Assembly: GCF_905475345.1 (NCBI RefSeq)
Contig: NC_066591.1
Span: 6,028,501 to 6,092,500 of the forward strand
Length of the DNA: 64,000 nucleotides
Origin: Vespula vulgaris
Taxonomy: Eukaryota; Arthropoda; Insecta; Hymenoptera; Vespidae
Direction of reading: 5' to 3'
In this document: positions 33,030-42,974 of the stretch, one piece after another
How the letters are laid out: every line of letters begins with the position of its first letter
Numbering within the stretch: position 1 is the first letter of the stretch
The notes under the pieces: generated by a model
Database searches by the model: none
The model's input: only the letters and a program-made list of their open reading frames with translations
Told to the model about the DNA's origin: nothing
Made by a program: the position numbers and the translations under genes

Positions 33030-33609
33030 TCGTCCGGTTTTCGTTTCAACGTTAACACCGAATGAAATCCCTCTTTCCGTCTTCACATTCTCGTAAAATT
33101 TTTTTCCTTCGTAAAGCGAAGACTTCCCGTCTTTTTAACATCGAACTATCGACTTCCTGAAAGGATCTTGATCGTAAAACGATTAACGATCGAACACCTC
33201 GAATCGAGAAATGTAGCGGCAGCCAATAAAATCGTTGCCCATCGAGATAAATGCTCGATTGCAATAGGTACGAAAGAAACGGCTATGAAAGAAATGAAAA
33301 GAAATAGAAAGGAAGAAATTTGGAAAAGGCGAAGAACTTTTGGGAAACTTTTGAAGAGATGGAGGAAGAGGTCGAAATCGACGTACCGAAAATTAACGAG
33401 AGTTCAGGAGAGATGCAAATATCTCGTGAGTCAGGGCAATGAAGCGAACGGCGAGCTCCACCTCGATCGTGTTGCACCGTTGGAACTTGGGTGGTACTCT
33501 CTAGAATTCACCGCGAAAATAATTGCAGAATCTCTCCCTGCCTCTGCGTTCGAGGAACGGGAGAACGATGGCGGAAGGTGTAGAGAGGAGAGGGTGAGAT
33601 AGAGATTGA
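33029..33609. other. non-coding stretch between two GA tracts
   Basis: Contains a 144-codon Lys/Arg-rich plus-strand frame (33168-33602) and a minus-strand counterpart, neither recognised. The composition is purine-driven, so the frame is not taken as a gene. Confidence 0.6.
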
Positions 33610-33667
33610 AAAAGAAAGAGAGAGAAAGAGAGGGAGATAGAACGAGAGAGAGAGAGAGAGAGAGAGG
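33610..33667. repeat. (GA)n purine tract
   Basis: Imperfect GAAA/GAGA/GATA, ending in a perfect GA array at about 33645-33667. Confidence 0.95.
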
Positions 33668-36369
33668 GTGGAGTCCAAACGTCCCGGATATTTCATACCG
33701 TAACGTAACTCTACAATTATCTCGGTACGCGAATATTTTCATCGTGTTTGCGAAATTATCTAATTTTCGTTCCTTTCTATCTCGTTCCTTCTTTTTTCTT
33801 TCTCTTTCTCTTTTGCGAATGCTTGTAGCGCAAACGATAGCAGTTGTCTGAGTTGCAAATCTTAGCGAGCATTTTACTTTTCGTTTCTATTCTTTCCTTT
33901 CATCCCTCTTTTTCTTTTTCTCTTTTCTTATTAGTAATCTTCTTTTCTTCTTCTGGTAAATATTATATGTATGTGTTCCTTTAATTATGAAGCTACTATA
34001 TAGAAGATATCGAATAACATAATTTTTTATTGATATCACTTTACAAGGTTCATTCTTTATTTTCGTAATATGTAAAAGTGAAAAAGTTTTATAAGGGGAA
34101 AGAAAAGGGAAGGGAAGAAAGAAAAATCTTTCGTACTCGTTACGGAAAAAGCGTGTTCAACTTGGTCCGTTTGCATACCCGTAACTCTTGGTCTTCGCGT
34201 TAACCTTCTGACCCGAAAACCGAAACTGCACTTTTTAGCGTTGCCTAGCTATATTCTTTCCTTTTTTACATCGGAAAAGCTCAAATTTACGATGCGAATG
34301 GTATTAAAGAGGCGAATCCGCGATTTTTACGCATCGGGATATTCCACGACGTTTTATTAACGATCGCGTTCGTGACGTGTTCGTCAAAATATTCTCTTTA
34401 ACTCGGATATTCAACGAAGACCAACTAGTCCTTTATTGATTCCATTAAATCCGTAGAACTTCAATCGTGCTAATGGAACAATAAAAGAAATTTTTTGACT
34501 GTTAAACTTCATTATCATTTTATATCGAACGTCAAACTTAAAATCATTCGCTCAACCATCCGATATCCTTCATAATTTTGTTCAGAATAAAATTCATATG
34601 ATCAAAATGCTGCGATGAGCCGGCCTCGATATAGATCGATATAATAAAATTAATTCGTTGATTTTTCGCAGACATCCAACGCGTACGTTCATATTATCGT
34701 AGTCTCTGTTGCGGTGCGCCGCATCTTCGTATTTTCTTTGAGCAACGTAATCTCGTAGAAATGGCCACGCGTGCGATAGCAAATACCAAAAATTGTTTTA
34801 TCCTCTTAATAAGCAGCGCACGAGAGTACGGTTGGATAACGTAATCGTGGGGTAGGGATATTTTTATTTTACACGCTCTTTTTCCCTCGTGAATTTTATG
34901 CAGTGCACGAAAGTAATATTTACGGAGGCCCAACGCCACCCGTAATAATCTTAAATTCCCGGTGCATGCGTTTATTAAATAAATTTCCTCTAATTACCTT
35001 GTCTCGCCCGGTTTATTCGTTGCACGTGAACGAAAAAATTACGATTATACGTACGAACGAGGTTTCGCGTCGACTGAGAAAGTAAGATAGCGGAGGAGGA
35101 CGAGAAGGAAGAGATGGAAAAGGAGAAGGTTGGACCTTCTCATTTCCTAGAATAAGGGTGGCCAACCAAAAAACACGACGATGAACGTTCGCAGTATAGA
35201 CGCTGATCTACTTGGTGAAATATCCAGACAACATTGTTGATCTTTCATGGTATTCTTGTACTCGTTCGATCATCCTTGGGAAACAACACGTGTTGCACGA
35301 ATTTTCTTGAAAGAGATGCGTCCTGCTTCTACACACAACCGGTAATTTTCTATAAAATTAGATATACTACAAACAAACTAATAAAACTTATTATTATAAT
35401 TATAATTACAATTGTTTTAATGCTTCAATCAATAACTCTGCCATTGTTTTTCCTCTTAATTAATTATTATTACCCTGTTTGTATAATTATAGCGTTCAAA
35501 GTATTAACAAGTTTCTTAAGTAGTCAAACATATCTACGTATATCTACTTTCATTTTTGAAGTAACATTTGATCAAAATGGTCTTATCTTGACACGCAAGG
35601 AATGCTTTTCGTGGTCCAGATGGGAGGTCGAACGAAAGGCCTTTGAAAAGATTTTGTTCCCTCCTCTCGGACGTAGATCGCGAGAACGAAGGAAAAGAGA
35701 GGGCTAAGGAAGGTAGGAACGTTCGTATTAGGCGGTGAAACAAATTGCGGGCCTCTCGCAATCTTCAAGGACGATCTATCGTTTGGGCCCGGGTTGGATA
35801 GGCAACAGTCACGTTCCCCCGGGAGCATAGCTCGAGCTCGTGCGACCGAGAAGGAAGGAAGAACAACCGGACGTCGAATGGCGGCAGGCAACTTCGTCTG
35901 TGCTTATAGTTGTCCGCTTCCTTTTTCAGTCGGCTGCCACGTTCCTAACGGTGATTATTAATTACCGGACGGGAAGCTCCGCGATGCCTGCACGAAACTG
36001 AGCTCGATCTCTAAGGACGCGAGTTATCGATCGCAGGCTATCATCTTTTACTTGTACAAAGTCGATCATTCTGTGTTTCTTTAAAACGATTGACAAATAT
36101 AACCATTCAAATTCTTACGAAACATATTCTATTACTTGTACAATTATTTACTGTGGTTGAATTTAACCACTTGAAATATTGTTTTTATCTTGAATGGCGT
36201 AAAGAAATATGTTTCTCGACTGTTCCTTCACAGACGGCGATTAATAGCGGAAACCATAGAAAATAACAATTCCCTATCATCTTCCTTACCAGCGTAAAAC
36301 TACGATCTTATTTCTCGTGCTGATCAAAACGTAGCGCAAAGCCGAACCGACGAGTATCGTGAAGTCCAC

Positions 36370-36370
<1 letters not shown>
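33668..36370. other. non-coding stretch with a hairpin
   Basis: Pyrimidine-rich at 33770-33950, AT-rich at 33950-34700. 35580-36040 is balanced with overlapping unrecognised frames on both strands. A 13-bp interrupted stem lies at 35116-35147. CGCTTCCTTTTTCAG at about 35918-35932 is a good acceptor, but all three following frames close early. Confidence 0.65.
35116..35147. other. stem-loop, 8-bp perfect core
   Basis: GAGAAGGT (35123-35130), TGG loop, ACCTTCTC (35134-35141). One G/A mismatch, then AAA/TTT, a bulged A and GG/CC extend it to about 13 paired bases. Confidence 0.4.
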
Positions 36371-36410
<40 letters not shown>

Positions 36411-36418
36411 CCTCTCTT
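36371..36418. repeat. (TC)n pyrimidine tract
   Basis: Near-perfect TC array, core about 36374-36402. Confidence 0.95.
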
Positions 36419-36574
36419 CAAGAATTATTACCCGCCGCTATAATTTCACGGCAGTTCCGAATCAATCTTTCATAACGCACACTTTTTACAGGCTATATTG
36501 TCTTATTTCCAGGCGTGGCTACGAGTGCCGAGAGAGAAGAATGAAGAAAGAGGCACGTACGAAGAGGAACGACG

Positions 36575-36613
<39 letters not shown>

Positions 36614-36630
36614 GTTTCTCTGTCTCTCTC
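36575..36630. repeat. (TC)n pyrimidine tract
   Basis: Near-perfect TC array with TGTC interruptions, 160 bases after the previous one and in the same orientation. A shorter CT tract follows at 36741-36775. Confidence 0.95.
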
Positions 36631-36775
36631 TACCTTCTTTCCTCTTTTATTCGCACTTTCCTTCCCTCCGAAACAACGAGCCATGCGCTCACAGCTGACC
36701 CCTCAAATTCGATTTTACCCGTAGAATAACGCCAGGCATTCTTTCTCTCTCTCTCTTTCTCATTTTCTCTCTTTT

Positions 36776-38486
36776 ACTCTTTACTTGCTCTCTTCCTCTT
36801 TCGGTACGGCTCTTAAAGGGAAAAGGACGCCGTAAAAGGTACGAGTTGGCACTTAGGCTTTATCGCCGGAACTTAGGCTCTCATTGCTATCAAGCGCGGG
36901 TAACGCACGCCTTTACCCCTTCCCCTACTTCCCCTTATGCCAACCCCTTTCTTCCGCCTATACGAAATGTGTCGGTTTTATGTTCATTTTTATGGTCGCT
37001 GATTACCAGGTACGCTAAATAACCATCGCGTCCGATCGTCCATGCTCTTTCGTAACCGGATCGAGAAGATCGGTGCACACAATGTACCTTCGATAACCGT
37101 CCGCGCACGCCATTGATCCTAATTGCGACGTTTACTACCTATTGGCCCTGCATTACATCGAAATTTATTTATTTAGTTATGTTAATCAATTTCACTTGAC
37201 GGATCCTGACAAGGACTGATTTAAAAGATGAATCTAACGAGCTAATTCATTTTTCCTGATTAATCCCAGTTAAAAGAAGAGGAAAAGAAAGAGGAGTAGA
37301 TTACTTGTTGGACGTCTTTATTACTCGACGGGAAAGTAGAAATCTTCGATATGATATTGATGTCTTACTGTACGTATATAACTTCGATATTATAATGTCT
37401 CGTCTCGATTCCTTCGGATTCAGAGTCGTAAAGTCAACACGCGATAAGGACGCTGATACAAGCAGATTCGTAGTCCGTCGAAGCTCGAAGAATTCGCGAG
37501 GTCCTTTCGAAGAGCGTGATCGAGCAACCGTTCCCGATATTAAAAGATGGTACACTCGTGAGCCCTTAATATCTTGCTCGAGGGTAAAAATTTGCATCGA
37601 AAGCGAAAACCGGAGGAAACTGGAAGACGCGGTTAGCGGCGGTGAAGGGTAGACGGGGGCGAGTCAATAAATGGAGAAGAAGAAGAAGAGGAAGAGGAAG
37701 GGGTCGAAGTAAAAGCAATCGAACAAAACTCGACGAGTTGACGAAGCGATCGAGCTCTCGAATACTTTCGTCCTGCATAAAACATTCGCTACTTTCGAGT
37801 AACGTAATTCCGTATATACCTTAACCAGTTTTATCGTTCACGTAAGCAAAATTCTCTTAAAGAGTCCATCGTTGGTAAACACAAGCTATAGTAATAAGTT
37901 TTTCCGTAAACAATAATGTATTACGTTTATGAAACTTGTCGTGGATGCTTTGAACGGATGCGTAAAATACGGTAGCTGTAAATTGAAGCAAGTATTACAT
38001 AAAATTATCGACACATGATGAGTCATAAGAAGTTGGTTCTCAATTAATCCATAGTCAATCGCTCTTGCAATTAAGCTCGTCTTCTCTAAGATTGATCGAC
38101 GAGCGTGATATTAAAAATTCCTATCATGCTTTATAATTCACTTGCAATCAAGTCCAAATCGTTCTTATGAATATTATTATTAATATATAAGTCTTTTAAT
38201 TCGCGTGTTTTTAATTTCTCAAAATCTCTTACTATTTTTGTTCAATCCAGACGAAATTTTGTATAATTGTTCTTTATCGTTCGACGGAATGTTTAGAATA
38301 TTGAATCCGCGGTTACAAGGCTTTAAATGAATCAAAGAAAGAGAGAAAGTTGACATGAAGTACGAAGCGAGAAAGAAAGAGAGAGAGCCAGAGAGGAAGA
38401 TAAAATTGCGAAATTGGTTATACTAGAGATGCTTTCATTGGTTCCATTGAGTGATTTGTGAACTTGATTTGTGATCTATATTCCAT
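36776..38486. other. non-coding stretch
   Basis: 36830-37140 is balanced and the rest mostly AT-rich. A 9-bp direct repeat ACTTAGGCT is near 36852 and 36882. The 115-codon plus frame at 37305-37652 is unrecognised. Nothing else seen. Confidence 0.7.
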
Positions 38487-38590
38487 GTTCTGTATTCGTG
38501 TATCATGTTGTATGTTCCGTGTATCATGTACCATATTCTGTGTTCTATGTTTCGAGTTCCGTGTTCTGTGTTCAATGTTCTGTGTCCTGT
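38487..38590. repeat. degenerate TGTTCYG minisatellite
   Basis: About 100 bases built from a drifting 6-8 bp motif (CATGTTCTG, TGTTCCG, TGTGTTC, ATGTTCTG, TGTCCTG), ending at the tRNA-like segment. Units vary strongly, so it is old or under weak constraint. Confidence 0.75.
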
Positions 38591-38592
38591 AT

Positions 38593-38661
38593 ACACGGTT
38601 GGCGCAATGATAGCGTGCTTTCTACGGATTCAGTGACTTGAATTCGAAATCCAGTCGAAAA
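38593..38661 (+). pseudogene. degenerate tRNA-like segment (tRNA-Arg/Trp-like)
   Basis: TGGCGCAATGATAGCG (38600-38615) matches a tRNA A-box region. The D arm is intact: GCGC (38602-38605), 7-nt loop, GCGT (38613-38616). TTCGAAA (38643-38649) reads as a T loop, with arms TTGAA and TCCAG pairing at four of five positions. Spacing between the two is close to that of a real tRNA. The anticodon stem does not pair and the acceptor stem is poor, so it is not a functional tRNA. From family knowledge the D-arm sequence is closest to tRNA-Arg(UCU) and tRNA-Trp genes. It may be a decayed tRNA or the head of a tRNA-derived SINE; no second copy was noticed in the window. An A run and TTTT follow near 38657-38670. 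Confidence 0.4.
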
Positions 38662-41381
38662 AAAATTTTATTTCGTAAATTCCAGCGATTATCGATCTTT
38701 CGACGTATCAACGATATTTTAAGCATATTTTTACACTTTTTCAAACAATCGACAATAGATCCCAGTCGGCAGAAAAATTTTTATTTTACACTTGGAATCA
38801 TAAAACATTTCATATGATCTGAACTAATGCGAATGCTTGATATATTACTTCGAAAAAAATAGTACAAATATACTTTTTTAAACCTTAATCATCCGTCGTG
38901 TTTGTTAGAGGATATACTATTGGTATTATTATCAATGCGGAGTTTATACGATTTATTCATTTAAATACTTTTTCAAGAATAAAAATAGTAATAAAGCACA
39001 CGTACACGCGCAATTGGAATTTTGTTTAGTGAAGTACTGTTTAAAAAAATTCTCGTCGTTTCGAACATGAAATTCGAGCCGTGGGAACGCACAGGATTTA
39101 TCGATCGACGAGTTTCACGTCGTCGATACCATTATAGCAGAACTCTTTAAAAAGAGCGTCGTGGTATATAAAAGGTTTCTCTCAGGGCTGCATGGCATCT
39201 TCTTTCGAACGATAAACCCCGCAAAAGGAAGGATCCTGCCAGTTAATCTTGGCCAAGGAGATCTTCCGTTTTCAAGGATAATTAAGGATCCTTGGAACGT
39301 CTGCGACCCTCTGATACGAGACAGAAGTCAATTAATAATCCTTTGTGAAGGAGTCAGTTTAGTCCGCCACGTATAGTGACTATATAATATCTTTAGCCGA
39401 GCATTGGTTCGAGGCCGCTATTCAAGATCGTCCCTGGGACAATGGCTCCTTAATCCGAAATTTTTTTCAATTATCCCAGAGAATCGCTGCCTCGAACGCC
39501 TTCCTCGAGAGCACCTTGGAAGCTAATTAAACTTATTTCAAAATTCGCCGCAATTCCTCCCGCAAACATTCGCCATTGTTAACCCGCCCATCCGACACAT
39601 TTTCTCCCGAGCACCTTTTCATCACGAAATATTTCGATCGTTTGCAAACTAATTATCATCCTCCCATAGTCTTTGAGATTACTTATATCAAGGAAGAAGA
39701 TACGCCTCTCGCGTATGGTTCGTACGTACCTCACAAAGGATATTATACCGTTTGTATAAAAGCGACGACGATTCCCAAGTCGAGCTTAGAACAAACACGA
39801 CACTCTCGACTACGATACGACGAAACGGCTGGAAGCTTTTTGAAACAGTTTGCGCAACGGTCGCTGTTTTCCTGTAAATCCTCTTAAAACTTTATATAAG
39901 CCGTTTTAATTTGCACGTTTCTGTAGTTATAGTTTATTGTACCTATTTCACGAGCGACACGATCGAATAAATCTGTGAATACTTCGTAACTTATCTAATT
40001 CTACGAAGTTCCTAGTTTACAGGGAGAGAAGTCGGACATCACCCCGAAGTCAGATGTATAAAGTTAGTGTTTTTCATGTTTATCGTAAGAAGGAATCAAG
40101 ATACGTTTCTGTTGCCCATATGATTACATAAAGAACGTTGAAACGATTGGGATCCATAGCGACAGCTGCAGATGTATGCGCACCTAGCAGATGTTCGCTT
40201 GAAACACGAGGCAAATGTCAGGCCGGGATATCTTTATCTTTAAAATGACAACTTGCGTTTCCTCGAAAATGTATCAGAAAATCCGCTTAATCTGTGAATT
40301 CGGTCCACATGGGAAATCGAACGCTCGCGTACATTCGTTTGGTTTATCTCATATTCGAAAAGTAAGTAATTCTTATCAGACGAGAACTTTCGTGGTCCTT
40401 CAATTGATAACGCTTACAAACGATAATATTATAGGTTTTATTATTATGTCATGTTAGTAAACGAGCGTAACGAAATAACCATAATTACGGAGAAACTCAT
40501 TAGTCTTCCAATTAACGCGAGAGTAATTTTTAATTACAACGAACAAATTGTTTCTCAAATTTTAATCTTTGATCATAATTACTGTTCCGACTCTGGGATG
40601 GATATAATTTATTGATCCACACGCTTATAAAGTTGTCACTTTTGAAATTAAACTTTTACATTTGAAATTTGAACAATTCTAAGGTTATTCGATTGTCAAT
40701 ACAATTTTAATTGTTGTAATTTTTGTATAGCGTTTATTCAATGTTATTACGTATCATTTATAAATGAATTCATTATGTAATCATTTTCGAATTCAGTAAT
40801 TATTGAAAACGCATTGATAGCAAAACAATGATCGTACCTTTGTAATAAGATGATAAACATCAGCAGAGAAGCTTTCAAAACTTTTCAACGGGGTTTTTCA
40901 GAAGAAGAAAGCTTCTGTTACAAACATTATCGTACTGAACGCTTTTGTGCTTTGAAATTCGTTAATGCGCTAACTGGCACCGTATTATACTATCAACAGT
41001 GATCCTCCAGTTATTATCGACGAGCACAACTCATAACTTGTGCGTATGGACGCCCATAGAAACAAACTCGTCGAATGGTTCATCACAATTATATTTCATA
41101 TCTTCGACATACAGGCACGAGTCATTTCAAGCTAGACGCACGCTTGCTCACCCGTCGGCCTCGTTCTCCGTATTCAATTTTTATTATCGCGAGATACTCT
41201 ACTCCTGGGTGCTACATAATCACGTTTGACGCTTCGTCGCACTCAGAAATTAGCTCGCGGGGCCGGCCTTGAAATTATTATAAAACGCTTTACTCAGTGA
41301 ACTACTTGAATCTTCTGCACCGCCGATAACGAAGCCTTTAGGAGTTCATGCGTACGCTTCATTTTCTGAAACTAACTCTAA

Positions 41382-41384
<3 letters not shown>
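38662..41384. other. non-coding stretch with a balanced-composition block
   Basis: 39060-39560 stands out between AT-rich flanks. It has even composition, many short TAATTA/AATTAA-type cores, and TATATAAAAGG at 39165-39175, but no initiator at the right distance. A 103-codon plus frame (39576-39887, open from 39531) follows and is unrecognised. 40215-40457 is another unrecognised frame. 40480-40960 is AT-rich. Confidence 0.6.

Positions 41385-41435
<51 letters not shown>
41385..41435. repeat. (TC)25
   Basis: One of the longest perfect TC arrays in the window. Confidence 0.95.
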
Positions 41436-41437
<2 letters not shown>

Positions 41438-42259
41438 ATCTTCTTCTCTGTCCTATCCGTTTTAAACGAACGATATTTTATAATTTCGAAAGAAGAAATC
41501 TGAGTTTCTCTTGGATTATTTTAAACACTAATTATTCATTGCATTAGGATGTTTAAATTTAATGTAATTATGTTTTTCCTAAGGAAAAATCGTGAAGGTT
41601 CAAGCAGTGAAAAAGAAAAGTTCAGGAATGCATAGAATTCAGTCGAGTAAAAAGGTTAACCTTTTTTTAAGAAAAAACAGACAATCTCGTGAGTTTCCGT
41701 GCATCGATCGATCCGTGTACTTGTACATGCGAGAGCTATTCTACGTAACCGATACGCATTCATCACCGTTAACTGGATGTGCGGACAGGCAGTTGCCCGA
41801 GGGCGATCCATCCGGTCAGCCGTTGATTTTGTCAATCAGCTACCGACACGGCTTCCGTCGAGAACTGCTTTAAAGCGTACCGTTGTACGATATTGACCAC
41901 TTATAAATCGAAGTTATCAACTTGATTTTTAATCCATGCATAATAAGCAAGTATATTTTTAATAAATATTATTCAAATTAATCTATAGAAGATATGGTCT
42001 CGTCAACTCAAGATCCGAACAATAATAGTACTTGTCTCTGTCGTTGTGTCATTACATTTTACACGATACAACTCTAATATCAAAATCATCGTCGAATTTG
42101 TAATTTTGTTAAAACATTCTCTCAATGATATCTACCCGTCGAGATCGTGTTACTTATCCACCGTTCACTTCAGACATTATATCAACAAACGTTCGAAGGA
42201 CGCTCGACGATCTGAAAAGCGTCTAGGAATTTCTTGAGTTTATCCAAGAGACAGAAAGG
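41436..42259. other. AT-rich non-coding stretch
   Basis: Holds an 18-bp palindrome at 41649-41666. The frames at 41592-41896 and 42046-42237 are unrecognised. Confidence 0.7.
41649..41666. other. 18-bp perfect palindrome
   Basis: AAAAAGGTTAACCTTTTT, with A and T runs around GGTTAACC. A symmetric site or cruciform candidate; no factor assigned. Confidence 0.6.
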
Positions 42260-42278
42260 GAGATAGAGATAGATAGAT

Positions 42279-42319
<41 letters not shown>
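42260..42319. repeat. (GATA)n/(GA)n tract
   Basis: AGATAGAGATAGATAGATAG followed by a perfect GA array at 42291-42319. Confidence 0.95.
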
Positions 42320-42327
<8 letters not shown>

Positions 42328-42620
42328 AAAAGAAGAGACGGGGGTGCGAAGGTCTTCTAAGTAGATAGAAGCGACGTTGCAGTCTACTCGAAAAGTCGTG
42401 GCACCTGTAAACGTCTTCGATCGGCGAAACGAGTAAGGAAAGAAGAAACGCGACAGATTAAGGGCACCCGGTAAACACGGTTGGCAAATATCGAGCCGTA
42501 CGTCGTCGACTGGCACGGTCTTAAAAATAACAGACTTTTCTGAAAGCTCGACAGACACGTCGGCGCGTCATCCTCTCGAAATGAAAGGGAGACTCTGAGA
42601 AATGCTTTCGTAAAGTAACG
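42320..42620. other. non-coding spacer
   Basis: Balanced composition. The minus-strand frames over it are open but partly microsatellite-derived. No gene recognised. Confidence 0.65.
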
Positions 42621-42716
42621 TTCTCCTTTTTCTTCTTCTACTTTCTTCTTTTTCTTCTTCATCTTCCTTCTTTCTTTCTTTCTCTCTTTCTCTCTCCCTC
42701 TCTCTCTCTCTCTCTT
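42621..42716. repeat. (TTC)n/(CT)n pyrimidine tract
   Basis: TTC triplets pass into TTTC and then a CT array at about 42690-42714. Confidence 0.9.
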
Positions 42717-42871
42717 TTCGTAGTCGCTCTACAGAGCCGTAGCGTGTATGTTATGATACCGCGCGTTTACGTGTTTGCTTTCTCATGCGGAAAGAAGAAA
42801 CACGAAACGCTCGACGGCTGCTGCGAGAAGTCGTCGACTCACCGGAATGGAAGGCGTTGCAAACGTTTGTC

Positions 42872-42907
42872 GATGATGACGATGACGATTATGATGATGA
42901 TGATGAT
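42872..42907. repeat. (GAT)n/(GAC)n triplet array
   Basis: GATGATGACGATGACGATTATGAT and further GAT units. In one plus frame with an ATG at 42785 this gives an Asp tract after VVDSPEWKALQTFV. That 72-codon frame is not recognised and has no other support. Confidence 0.85.
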
Positions 42908-42956
42908 AAAAATTTTTACATCAGGAGAGCAGAGATATCGTTCTTCGCATTCTTGT

Positions 42957-42974
42957 CTCTCGTATATACGAGAG
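42957..42974. other. 18-bp perfect palindrome
   Basis: CTCTCGTATATACGAGAG. It lies 50 bases after the GAT array. No factor assigned. Confidence 0.6.

Noticed and set aside
39165..39200. TATATAAAAGG as a possible core promoter
   Set aside because: No initiator 25-32 bases downstream and no transcript evidence; TATA words are common in AT-rich DNA.
39405..39425. GGTTCGAGGCC, a perfect tRNA B-box-like word
   Set aside because: No A box at the right distance upstream and no acceptor or anticodon arm; coincidence.
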